Below, in pieces: positions 1 through 8,510 of a DNA stretch of 64,000 nt (position 1 is the stretch's first letter; each line of letters begins with the position of its first letter). Source of the stretch: Myxococcales bacterium (GTDB taxonomy: Bacteria > Myxococcota_C > UBA6777); the NCBI GenBank assembly GCA_020632975.1, contig JACKEL010000017.1, positions 1 to 64,000 of the forward strand. The letters run 5' to 3'. The position numbers and the translations under genes are program-made. The notes beneath the pieces are model-generated. The model saw only the letters and a program-made list of their open reading frames with translations, was not told the origin of the DNA and did no database searches.

Positions 1-1266
1 CCGTTTCGTCAACTGCGCGGCTTCGCACAAGACCGTCAGTGCGCGCTCATGGTACGCCAACTGTCCCATCTGTCTGTAATGATGAGCCAACAACAAACAA
101 GAGATGTCTTGTTGCTTTTCCAAAAAGGCGACAAACACAGCGTGTTTCTGGCGTTTGGTCCGTAGGGGAAGTGCATCGTACACCCCTTGCTGAAAAAGCG
201 GATGTGCCCAAGTATAGGCATCTTCCCCCTGCCACAGGGTCTCTTCCAAGATGCCATGTCGAACCAAACGTTCGAGACCTTCGTCGATGCGGGCAGAAGA
301 GGTCCCTTCCATCAAGACCAAAAGTACACGACGTCGCAGTCCTTGTGCACTCACCGCAAAAAACGCCAGCAGCTCGACATCTTCTTTAGAAAGCTGGGCC
401 AATCGTTCTTCCACCATATCCCGAACAGATCGAGGAAGAGGAAAGCTCGATGCAGCAAATCGCCAGCGACTGCCATCGAAAAACAACGAACGACTCTTTT
501 GGAGAGCATCGAGCAAACCGCACAAAAAGAAAGGCGATCCTGCCGTTTGTTCCAACAACATCCCGAACAAATGCAAAGAGACATCTGCTCCCAAACGAGC
601 TTGGATCAGGGCCTTGCTCGCAGAAGGCGAAAGAGGCGCAAGATGCTGATGGATCACAGTGGGTATCCTCTTGAGAGAAGAGATACACTGCCGCACTTCA
701 GCGTCTGTTTCGAGGGCTTCACTGCGCAAGGTCGCAAGCAACATCACACGTTTGTGAGAGAGACTGTGCGCCAAAAAGTGAAAGAGTTTCAGTGTAGCTT
801 CGTCAGCCCAGTGCAAGTCTTCGATGGCAAGGAGCACAGGGCGCTCTTCAGACAGCCGCGACAAAAGCTCCACAAAGCAACGAAAGAGACGCAAGCGCTC
901 CAACGCAAGATCCCGAGACAGCGAAGAAGATGGAAGCGCGAGACTTGGAAACCACCCACCCAACTCTTCGAGTCCTGCGCACCACGATTTGATTTGGGAA
1001 AGCTCCTGTGTACGAAAGAGCCCATCGAGAGCTTCGAGAAGAGGCGCATAAAGCAAATCTTTGTGAAGGAGATAGCCTGTCCCTTGCAGCCGAAAAAGTG
1101 TCCCCTGAGAAAGAGACGCAAGGAAGTGACGTAAGACCGTAGTCTTGCCCATCCCTGCGTGTCCTTCGAGCAAAAGACAAGCCCCCTTGCCACGAAGCGC
1201 CCCCTGCCAAGCGTCTTCGAGGTCTTGAAGAAGGCTCCTTCGCCCGACCATGCCGAACGCTACCAT
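1..1266 (-). CDS. AAA-type (AAA_16) ATPase, 3' end beyond window
   Basis: An open frame on the minus strand starts at an ATG at 1266, preceded by GAGGGTGG, with an in-frame TGA just upstream. It runs off the left edge after 422 codons. The N-terminus MVAFGMVGRRSLL is the usual entry to AAA_16 predicted-ATPase domains. Walker A is GHAGMGKT (residues 35-42) and Walker B is LLAIEDLHWADEAT (about 150-165). The rest is helical and Leu-rich, as in the ATPase part of LuxR-LAL regulators and of kinase or cyclase fusions (known family architecture). No kinase, cyclase or HTH is visible in the part present; a C-terminal TPR or output domain may lie beyond the edge. It lies 92 bases downstream of fhs on the same strand. 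Family is clear, function unknown. Confidence 0.85.
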   Translation of the reverse strand, partial: MVAFGMVGRRSLLQDLEDAWQGALRGKGACLLLEGHAGMGKTTVLRHFLASLSQGTLFRLQGTGYLLHKDLLYAPLLEALDGLFRTQELSQIKSWCAGLEELGGWFPSLALPSSSLSRDLALERLRLFRCFVELLSRLSEERPVLLAIEDLHWADEATLKLFHFLAHSLSHKRVMLLATLRSEALETDAEVRQCISSLKRIPTVIHQHLAPLSPSASKALIQARLGADVSLHLFGMLLEQTAGSPFFLCGLLDALQKSRSLFFDGSRWRFAASSFPLPRSVRDMVEERLAQLSKEDVELLAFFAVSAQGLRRRVLLVLMEGTSSARIDEGLERLVRHGILEETLWQGEDAYTWAHPLFQQGVYDALPLRTKRQKHAVFVAFLEKQQDISCLLLAHHYRQMGQLAYHERALTVLCEAAQLTKR

Positions 1267-1358
1267 CTTTCCACCCTCAATTTCTCGAACAAACAACCCT
1301 CATTCACAAAACCAGATGGCCCTCTCTCCAACTGGCTCCTCCGCACAACATCGCTGCC

Positions 1359-3125
1359 CTAGGACAACCCAACGATCTCCCCCGTCTCTAGGTCGATATC
1401 GATGTCCATAAAAGCGGGATGTGTCGCAAGACCAGGCATGGTGCTCATCTCACCAAGCAACGGGTACAAAAAGCCTGCTCCCACACTCGCACGGATCTCA
1501 CGAATAGGAACCGTAAAGCCTGTGGGTGCGCCTTTGAGAGCAGGATCATGACTGATGCTAAGATGCGTTTTCGCCATGCAGATGGAGAGGTGTCGAAGAC
1601 CCAAAGCTTCGTAGCGTTGGAGTTGTTGTTGTGCAAGCTCGCTAAACTCCACGCCATCGGCTTGGTAGATCTTCCGTGCGATGGTCTCGATCTTTTCGGC
1701 GATGGGAGCGTCATCAGGATACAAAAGCTCGAATGCATTGGGGGCTTCTGTTGCATCAAGAACCGCTTGTGCGAGTTCTGCGGCACCTTCTCCACCTCGT
1801 GCAAAGTGGTCAGAAGGCACCGCTGCAAAGGCACCTTTTTCAGAGGCATAGCGCTGAATCAACGCGACTTCAGCATCCGTATCTTCCCCAAAACGATTGA
1901 CTGCGACAACGACGGGAAGGCCGAATTGACGGACGATATCGATATGTCGTCCAAGGTTGGGGAGACCTGCGGAAAGCAGTTCCAAGTTTTCTTGGGTATA
2001 AGCTGGATCGAGCGGCGCCCCAGGAGAAACCGCAGGACCGCCACCATGCATCTTGAGCGCCCGAACAGTCGCGACCAAGACGACAGCATCGGGCTTGAGT
2101 CCAGACGCACGACACTTGATATTGCAAAACTTCTCGAAGCCGATATCCGCCGCAAATCCGGCTTCTGTGATCACGATATCCGAAAGCCGCAGTGCGATCT
2201 GATCCGCCAAGATCGAAGAGTTGCCATGCGCGATATTGGCGAAAGGCCCTGCATGGATCACCACGGGTTGCCCTTCTCGCGTCTGCAAGAGGTTGGGTTG
2301 GAGAGCATCGCGCAAAAGAACGGTCACAGCGCCCGCAACGCCAAGGTCTTCGAGTGTCACAGCGTGACCTTGTCGATCCAAAGCCACGACTGCACGGCCA
2401 ACGCGTTGACGAAGATCCGCAAGGCTCGTAGCAAGCGCAAGGATCGCCATGAGCTCGCTTGCGGGCGTGATATCAAAGCGGCTGTTGCGAGGAAAGTAAG
2501 GGTTGGGGCTGCCATCGCGCAAAAGGCCGTCATCTCGGCCCACTTGGATATCGCGCAAAGCTCGGTCTGTGATATCCAAAACGCGCGGCCAAGTGATGGT
2601 TTCGGGATCGATGTCGAGACGACGCGCAAGACCGCGCTTTTTGAGGGCCGCGTCGCTTTGACGAGACTCATGGTAAAGGCGCGTATCCAAAGCCGCCGCA
2701 GCGAGGTTGTGTGCAGCCGTGATAGCGTGCATATCGCCCGTCAGGTGGAGATTTAGCGCAGAAGAAGGAACGATACGTGCCTTTCCACCGCCCGCAGCGC
2801 CACCTTTGATATTGAAAGTGGGTCCCATGCTTGGCTGTCGTAAGGTGGCCGCCACATTCTTTTTCAGAACGCTTCCAAGCGCTTGTGTAAGACCCAGCGC
2901 GGTGGTGGTCTTTCCTTCGCCAAGCGGCGTGGGGGTAATGGCCGTGACCACAACATAACGCCCAAGGGGTCGGTCTTTCAGGCGTTCTAAGATCGCCAAC
3001 GAAAGCTTGGCTTTGTCTGTGCCATAGGGCAAAAGCTCATCGTCTGAAACACCCCATGCTTGGGCGATATCACGGATAGGCAAAAGAGACTCAGAGACAG
3101 TTCCCAAAGAGTTTGTCATGTACAT
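1359..3125 (-). CDS. fhs: Formate--tetrahydrofolate ligase
   Basis: The 588-residue protein makes 10-formyl-THF from formate, THF and ATP in cytosolic one-carbon metabolism. It is full length (family about 555-600 residues). The family P-loop TPTPLGEGKTTT is at residues 64-75, followed by conserved RQPSMGPTFNIKGGAAGGG and the LTGDMHAITAAHNL block; GFAADIGFEKFCNIKCR and VLVATVRALKMHGG lie mid-protein. The start MYMTNSL has AAGGA just upstream; the ATG two codons further in is equally possible. A helicase gene ends 33 bases upstream on the same strand, so co-transcription is possible but there is no functional link. Identification is secure. Whether it works in assimilation or in a Wood-Ljungdahl-type branch cannot be told from this window. 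Confidence 0.97.
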   Translation of the reverse strand: MYMTNSLGTVSESLLPIRDIAQAWGVSDDELLPYGTDKAKLSLAILERLKDRPLGRYVVVTAITPTPLGEGKTTTALGLTQALGSVLKKNVAATLRQPSMGPTFNIKGGAAGGGKARIVPSSALNLHLTGDMHAITAAHNLAAAALDTRLYHESRQSDAALKKRGLARRLDIDPETITWPRVLDITDRALRDIQVGRDDGLLRDGSPNPYFPRNSRFDITPASELMAILALATSLADLRQRVGRAVVALDRQGHAVTLEDLGVAGAVTVLLRDALQPNLLQTREGQPVVIHAGPFANIAHGNSSILADQIALRLSDIVITEAGFAADIGFEKFCNIKCRASGLKPDAVVLVATVRALKMHGGGPAVSPGAPLDPAYTQENLELLSAGLPNLGRHIDIVRQFGLPVVVAVNRFGEDTDAEVALIQRYASEKGAFAAVPSDHFARGGEGAAELAQAVLDATEAPNAFELLYPDDAPIAEKIETIARKIYQADGVEFSELAQQQLQRYEALGLRHLSICMAKTHLSISHDPALKGAPTGFTVPIREIRASVGAGFLYPLLGEMSTMPGLATHPAFMDIDIDLETGEIVGLS

Positions 3126-3158
3126 GGCGTCCTTTTATGGTGAATGGCCCAAGCACAG

Positions 3159-5777
3159 CTACGTTGTGGGAGCAGCGGAAGACAGGATCTCCAACTTGAC
3201 GAATCCTGGGGCGATACGACGCTTGCCCAAGCTTCCAAAGTCGATCATCAAACGCAGATTGCTATTGACCTCAAAGACCTCTAGAACCGTGCCGATCCCA
3301 TAGCTGGGATGGCGCACGCGAATCCCTGGTAGGAAGTCGTCTTTGGTGGGTTCTTGGCCGAGGACAAATGGGCTTTCAGAAACATCAGCATTCCCGTTGC
3401 GACGGGGAGAATGGATCGGCAACTTCACAAGGCGCTGGATCTCTTCGATGGAACTTTCGTCAGGAAGTTCGTCAAAGAACCCAAACTCCTCCCAAAAAGC
3501 CAAGTCTTTTTCATCAAGTTCGAGCTGTTCAAGCCACTTTCTCTCGACTGCGAGACGAAAGAGTTTTTGGATCTCACGAGCGAGCGCCAACTTGAGATCG
3601 TCATGCCCTTCCCACCAAAAGCTAAGATACCGATCAAGCTGTAGTTTTTGTGTATGCCTTGCGACCGTCAGCAGGTGATCGATATCCCACGTGTGGGGTG
3701 GAGACTCCAACACAGCGCGGATCTTCTCGACCGTTTGGAGGGTAGAAAGATAGTTCGCCTCCACAAGAAACGGAGAAGGTCGATTCTTTCGCAGCAGACA
3801 CAAGTGGAGTTCTTTTTTTGTCCGTGTAATCGCGACATAGAGCAGACGACGCTCTTCTTCGAGGTTGTCTTGGTTCCCACGAAAAGGGATGGTTCCTTCG
3901 TTGCAATCGGGGATAAAGACGACAGGCCACTCCAGACCCTTGGCGCGAAAGATCGTCATCAACGAGATGTAATTGTCTTCGTCTGTGTGGTGCATCTGGC
4001 GACGTTCAAAAGAGATCTTCTCGATATGTTCGAGCAGTTCGATCGGTGTACCTTTTCCGTCCGCGTATTCGATCAACCCTTCGACGTTGCGCGCTCGCCC
4101 CTCTCCAGTTTCGGGAAATCCGCTGTTTCGCATCAGGTAGCGTTTGTAATCGAGGCGCAGCTCCAACTCGTGCAACACTTGCGAAGCGTCGATGCGCTCT
4201 TCAGACGGCGGATGCAGCGCGGTCATCTGCTCTTGCTCTTGGGGCGAAAGCTGCGCTGAGATATCGACGTCAGGCTCAGGTCCAAGACGGGTGCTCAACC
4301 AAAGCAAATTGTCGGACAGTTCTTCGAGATGGCGATTTTGCCAAGAGCGTAGAGAGGAGCCTTGGCGTTGGATCGCTTGGTTGAAAGAGATGCGGTAATA
4401 GCAGACATCTTGAAGAACCTGCTCTCCCAACTCCGCGGAGATGTAGCGCAAAGGCCGATTGTAGATCTGCCGCCACGCTTTGCTCATGGCTTCCATCTCG
4501 CGTCCAGAAGGAGGAAGGCCCGCGATCAAGCGGCGATTCCACCGCGCAAGTTGCAGATAATACAGCAACACCCGTACTTCTGGACGTTGATAAAAAGGCT
4601 GAGACCCGATGACTTTGTAGGGGATCTGCGCTTCGATCAGAGGGTGTTCGATGTAAGGGGTTTGGGCATACAGCCGCACCAAGACAGCGATATCACGAAG
4701 TGCGTAACCACGTTGGATCGCGATCTGGACCTCTTGGACGATCTGACGCCCCATCGCTGCGATGCTTTCGGCCTCATGGACAAAGGTCCGCCCATCGAAC
4801 CCTCTCGTCAGATGGAGACTTTTTCGTTCGCGTTGTTTGTTTTGCGCGATGATCTGGTTGGCGAGGACAACCTGCGACGCTTTGCAACGAAAGTTGTCAC
4901 TCACAAAATATTTCTTGGCCTTGTATCGCTCGGCAAATCCGAGGATATAACGCGGCTGTGCTCCACGCCACTCATAGATCGTCTGATCGTCATCACCGAT
5001 CACCATGTAGTTTCGGTGTCTTTCTGTAAGGATATCCAAGATCTCGGACTGTACGAGGTTTACATCTTGGAACTCATCGACGATCACACACTGATAACGA
5101 TCTTGGAACTCGCGTCGAAGATGTTCGTGGTTGACCAACATCTCCCATGCGCTGAGCAACATATCGTCGAATGTGACGGCTTTGGCCTCATTGCGTACAC
5201 GTTCAAAAAGCTTGTAGAGATCGAGATACCAAGCGAGGTTACTCGGAGGGACGGCTTGGGTCGCAAGCCCGATGGTGGTGTCGGGGAGTTGGGCCGCTTC
5301 GAGATCGGCGAACTGGAGATTTCCTTTGCAAGTGCTGACATACGTGAGGAAGTCTTCGCGATCGAGGTTGCGTAGCTCGCTTTTGTCGAAGTGATCGAGA
5401 TCTCTTGCATAGCGCAAAGCTCGATTGAGTAGGATATCCGTGACTTGTTCGGGGTCTGCGTCTCCCATCGACTCAAAAAACAAGAGGCCGAGCTGTTGTG
5501 CGCGGCGCAAGATGCGAAACCCCACAGCGTGAAGCGTCGAGGTTTGGACCTTTACGCATGAGGGCCAAGCGCGCAAAGCTTTCTTGAGATCGTCAACGGT
5601 GGCGCGGCTAAAAGAAGTGGCGAGGATATGGCGCGGTTCAAAGATCTGTTCACGAACAAGCCGTTCGATACGATGCACCATCGCGGTGGTTTTACCTGCA
5701 CCTGCAACGGCAAACACCAAGGCGGGTCCGCCATTATGTGCCACAATGGCTTGTTGTTCAGGTGTCAGTTGAAGCAT
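3159..5777 (-). CDS. UvrD/PcrA-type superfamily 1 DNA helicase
   Basis: An SF1A 3'-5' helicase of 872 residues from the ATG at 5777. Family homology begins at once with LQLTPEQQAIV; a longer in-frame TTG start at 5861 would add 28 Arg/Cys-rich residues with no family character. Visible motifs are Walker A AVAGAGKTT (23-31), the DExx box VIVDEFQD (231-238), motif III GDDDQTIYEWRGA (261-273), and near residue 650 LMTIFRAKGLEWPVVFIP followed by RRLLYVAITRTKK (motifs V/VI). The C-terminus has a Tudor-like stretch (VRHPSYGIGTVLEVF) as in PcrA. The expected role is repair or replication-associated unwinding. It is more diverged than canonical UvrD, so uvrD, pcrA or an accessory paralogue cannot be chosen. 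Confidence 0.9.
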   Translation of the reverse strand: MLQLTPEQQAIVAHNGGPALVFAVAGAGKTTAMVHRIERLVREQIFEPRHILATSFSRATVDDLKKALRAWPSCVKVQTSTLHAVGFRILRRAQQLGLLFFESMGDADPEQVTDILLNRALRYARDLDHFDKSELRNLDREDFLTYVSTCKGNLQFADLEAAQLPDTTIGLATQAVPPSNLAWYLDLYKLFERVRNEAKAVTFDDMLLSAWEMLVNHEHLRREFQDRYQCVIVDEFQDVNLVQSEILDILTERHRNYMVIGDDDQTIYEWRGAQPRYILGFAERYKAKKYFVSDNFRCKASQVVLANQIIAQNKQRERKSLHLTRGFDGRTFVHEAESIAAMGRQIVQEVQIAIQRGYALRDIAVLVRLYAQTPYIEHPLIEAQIPYKVIGSQPFYQRPEVRVLLYYLQLARWNRRLIAGLPPSGREMEAMSKAWRQIYNRPLRYISAELGEQVLQDVCYYRISFNQAIQRQGSSLRSWQNRHLEELSDNLLWLSTRLGPEPDVDISAQLSPQEQEQMTALHPPSEERIDASQVLHELELRLDYKRYLMRNSGFPETGEGRARNVEGLIEYADGKGTPIELLEHIEKISFERRQMHHTDEDNYISLMTIFRAKGLEWPVVFIPDCNEGTIPFRGNQDNLEEERRLLYVAITRTKKELHLCLLRKNRPSPFLVEANYLSTLQTVEKIRAVLESPPHTWDIDHLLTVARHTQKLQLDRYLSFWWEGHDDLKLALAREIQKLFRLAVERKWLEQLELDEKDLAFWEEFGFFDELPDESSIEEIQRLVKLPIHSPRRNGNADVSESPFVLGQEPTKDDFLPGIRVRHPSYGIGTVLEVFEVNSNLRLMIDFGSLGKRRIAPGFVKLEILSSAAPTT

Positions 5778-5923
5778 CGCGTCCAATCGGTTCCTGCGGT
5801 TATGAGAGAGCCTGAGGGTGCATCCCCCACAGCGAGGAGAAGAAGACGCGCGGGGGCACAAAGTTCACAAGCGTACGCGATCTGTGTGGCAGAGCGCGAC
5901 ACAGAGAGACGCGTGGAAGAAGG

Positions 5924-7198
5924 CTAGTCGTTGGAAGGGGCTGTGTCAACCGCGTTTGAGACCTGACCCAACCGACGATAACGCCGAACGATCTCAACCG
6001 TCAGCAAAAGCCAGCCTACCAACAAAAGTAGAGAGATCCCTCCCAAGAGATGTCCCCAATGCCAAGCCACCAAAAGCATCAACAAGATCGAAGCAAAGCC
6101 CTTGGCGGCGCGATAAGAAAAGACATCAACGATGGCCTTCCCTTGGGTCTTTTCGTCATGGGAGAGCGGCAAATAAAGGATCTCTTTGGCAGCACGAAAC
6201 AAAGAATAGCCCATGCTCTTATCGAAGATCTTGGCAAAAGCGATCATCCCAAACGTCGGCGTCATGAGATAAGCACCCAACGCCAAAAGCAAAGTCGCAG
6301 GGATCAAAAGCAAGGTTGCGGAGACCCCAAACCATCGAAGAATCGGCCCTGTGAGAAATTGAAAAACAATCGCAACCACATCGATCACCGCGTACACTTG
6401 CCCGACGATGGCCGTGCGTTGATCGGTTTGAGGATAAGTTTGCTCAAGCATGCGATTGTATTGATAGTCCATGCTATTGGTGGCGATCTGCGCGCACAAG
6501 ATCAAAAGAAACACCAACCAAAGGTAAGGACTTTGTAAGACGATACGAACCCCATCTCCCCAAGCAGGCTTTTCTTTTCGAGCAGATGCGGGGATCTCAG
6601 CCCCTACAAGCTTTTCAAAGCCCCACACCGCGAGACCCATGACAAAAAGCAAAGGCACCAACAAAGAAGCCGCACGCGTCGTTCCCCACGAACGCGCCAA
6701 AGGGCCCACACCCAAGTTGGCAACGAGCCCACCGAGCGATCCCATCACACAAAACAACCCATAGAGCCATCGCGCTTTTCGCAGATCAAAGACTTGGTTG
6801 GCGTAGCCCCAAAAGATCTCCACAAGCACCACCACGTACACGTCTTTCCACACGTACAGCGCAAAAGTGGCTTCTCGGATCTTGAGATGTTGCGCCCACA
6901 ACAGCAACGCAACGATCAACGTGCTGCCCAAGGATACCCAACCAAAAAGGCGTAGCATCGGCATCCAAGAGGCATAGCGATTGTAAAGAGCCACGACGAT
7001 CAACGCCACAAACGCGACAGCCAACCACACAGAAGGCAGCGCTTTGCTTGTGTACTCTTTGAGAAAAAGGGATTCGCTGGTGGGTCGTGCGATGGCGTAG
7101 GTCCCGAGAAGCACAAAAGCCAAGAGACCAAGCCCCACCGCCCGCAAGATATCTACGCGGTGCCAAGTGGTAACAGGTTCGTGAGGAGATGGGTGCAT
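5924..7198 (-). CDS. NTP/NDP exchange transporter-family (Npt/Tlc-like) membrane protein
   Basis: A 424-residue polytopic inner-membrane protein with about 10-12 hydrophobic segments. The N-terminal signature RPTSESLFLKEY...KALPSVW resembles the R-x3-(D/E)SLFL-x-E...KALP motif of the ADP/ATP translocase-like MFS branch (PF03219 and relatives). Known members include the nucleotide antiporters of Rickettsia and Chlamydia, but many free-living bacteria carry distant homologues of unknown substrate. The C-terminus is short and basic (VEIVRRYRRLG). It ends 8 bases after an alpha/beta hydrolase gene on the same strand, so the two are probably co-transcribed. The family call is moderately firm; the substrate is open. 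Confidence 0.75.
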   Translation of the reverse strand: MHPSPHEPVTTWHRVDILRAVGLGLLAFVLLGTYAIARPTSESLFLKEYTSKALPSVWLAVAFVALIVVALYNRYASWMPMLRLFGWVSLGSTLIVALLLWAQHLKIREATFALYVWKDVYVVVLVEIFWGYANQVFDLRKARWLYGLFCVMGSLGGLVANLGVGPLARSWGTTRAASLLVPLLFVMGLAVWGFEKLVGAEIPASARKEKPAWGDGVRIVLQSPYLWLVFLLILCAQIATNSMDYQYNRMLEQTYPQTDQRTAIVGQVYAVIDVVAIVFQFLTGPILRWFGVSATLLLIPATLLLALGAYLMTPTFGMIAFAKIFDKSMGYSLFRAAKEILYLPLSHDEKTQGKAIVDVFSYRAAKGFASILLMLLVAWHWGHLLGGISLLLLVGWLLLTVEIVRRYRRLGQVSNAVDTAPSND

Positions 7199-7206
7199 GA
7201 CAGGCT

Positions 7207-8208
7207 TCAGGCTTTTTGTGCGGAATCGAGGGGAAGATCACTTTCGGATGTATTTTGAAGCGTGGGGCTACTTTGGTTTGCGAGGACTTGCGCAGGACTC
7301 AGCACTTGCTCGGGGAAGTGTTTTTGCAAAAAGTGCAACATCCGCAACCAAAAAAGATCAGGGTGTTCGACCATCGCAGCGTGACTTCCATCTTGGACCC
7401 ACTGCAACTCTGCACTTGGGATGCGTGCGTGCATCTCTTTCGAGACTTCGGGGGGTGTAAAAAGATCTTTTTCACCCGCAAAGATCAGTGTGGGGATCTC
7501 GACACTTTCGAGCATATCGTCTGCGGAGTGCTCTTGAAGCGAACGCGCCAGCTCAAAAAAGATCAAAGGCGACATCTTGCGAAGATGCCCAAGATACATC
7601 TCGATCTCGCTTGAAGGAAAATAGCGACGATTCACGATCCCTGCGACACGTGCGACAGGATCGGCCAGCCACGTTTGAAAAAGTTTGGGCCAAACTTCTG
7701 CTGTGGTGTCAGGATGATCAAAGATCCACGAAGATACTTTTTCAAAAACATCGGAGGCGTACTTAAATCGCATAAAAGTATCAAAGGGACGTTGAAAAGT
7801 CCCTAGCATCGGGATAAACCCTTGCACCCTCTCAGGGTAATAACGCAGACACTCAAGACCGATCTGCACCCCCATCGAGTGCCCCACCAACACAGCTTTT
7901 TCGAGACCATAATGATCCATCACTTGGATCAGATCGTCCACGCAGATCCGCAAACTCATCTGTGTTTCAGGGAGCGGATTTTCCGAACGACCGTGTCCTT
8001 GGTAGTCCCAATTGATCGTACGAACATGTGCGGAAAGTGGGCGGCAGATCGCAGGCCAAAAACTATCCGCAGAGACCCCCAAGCCGTTACAGAAAAGCAA
8101 GGGAAGTCCTTCGCCTCGACTCACTGTAAACAAGCGAACTCCTTGGGCATTTGTAATCCAAGACTCGGTCGTTTGCGTGGTATGTTCAATGGACGGATTC
8201 GATGTCAT
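7207..8208 (-). CDS. Alpha/beta hydrolase
   Basis: A 333-residue alpha/beta-hydrolase-fold enzyme. The nucleophile elbow VGHSMG places Ser at residue 111. The other likely catalytic residues are Asp248 (AGEKDLFTPP) and His276 (DGSHAAMVEHP). The WDYQGHGRS motif near residue 68 is typical of lipase, esterase and haloperoxidase-like members. There is no signal peptide, so it is probably cytoplasmic. The last 35 residues are Gln/Ser-rich and probably disordered. It is the first gene of a likely two-gene unit with the transporter-like gene, transcribed away from the PP2C gene. The substrate cannot be inferred. Confidence 0.88.
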   Translation of the reverse strand: MTSNPSIEHTTQTTESWITNAQGVRLFTVSRGEGLPLLFCNGLGVSADSFWPAICRPLSAHVRTINWDYQGHGRSENPLPETQMSLRICVDDLIQVMDHYGLEKAVLVGHSMGVQIGLECLRYYPERVQGFIPMLGTFQRPFDTFMRFKYASDVFEKVSSWIFDHPDTTAEVWPKLFQTWLADPVARVAGIVNRRYFPSSEIEMYLGHLRKMSPLIFFELARSLQEHSADDMLESVEIPTLIFAGEKDLFTPPEVSKEMHARIPSAELQWVQDGSHAAMVEHPDLFWLRMLHFLQKHFPEQVLSPAQVLANQSSPTLQNTSESDLPLDSAQKA

Positions 8209-8510
8209 CGTTCTTTGTTCTTCTTCTGAAAGGTGGGAGCTTGGTGATCGGTGACAGAAACAAGACTCTTTTGTTACTGTGCGATGATCCCCTTTATTGC
8301 GAAGGCTGACAGTAGATCATCTGTCAAGAGGTTGACAAGTGATTTCGGCTCGCAGATACTCAGAAACATCTTGATGTTTGAAAGCGCGTGCTCCGCCTGA
8401 CAAGAAAGGCAGCCTACTGCTTTGGCAGTTGATCCACGCAGAAACGACTTCGCATAATCCCCACGAGGGTGCAACGAACCCCTTGCGAGACGCAGACGGA
8501 AGAGTGAACG
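8209..8510. other. Divergent intergenic region
   Basis: A 302-base region between the minus-strand hydrolase and the plus-strand PP2C gene. It holds a strong-looking sigma70 promoter for the plus gene (separate entry) and a small dyad GACAG/CTGTC at about 8307-8325 just upstream of the -35 box. No coding signal is seen. Confidence 0.6.
8332..8360 (+). promoter_or_regulatory. Predicted sigma70 promoter of the PP2C-CNBD gene
   Basis: A perfect -35 TTGACA (8332-8337), a 17-base spacer and a -10 GATACT (8355-8360). The start would be near 8367, giving a leader of about 145 bases. The GACAG/CTGTC dyad directly upstream could be an operator. Prediction from consensus match only. Confidence 0.5.

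Noticed and set aside
187..1134. Plus-strand 315-codon frame
   Set aside because: It is the antisense shadow of the AAA ATPase, whose Walker motifs are read clearly on the minus strand.
1419..2756. Plus-strand 445-codon frame opposite fhs
   Set aside because: Antisense shadow of fhs; no ribosome site and no family motif.
3126..3158. THF riboswitch before fhs
   Set aside because: Only 33 bases separate the genes and no riboswitch core is visible.
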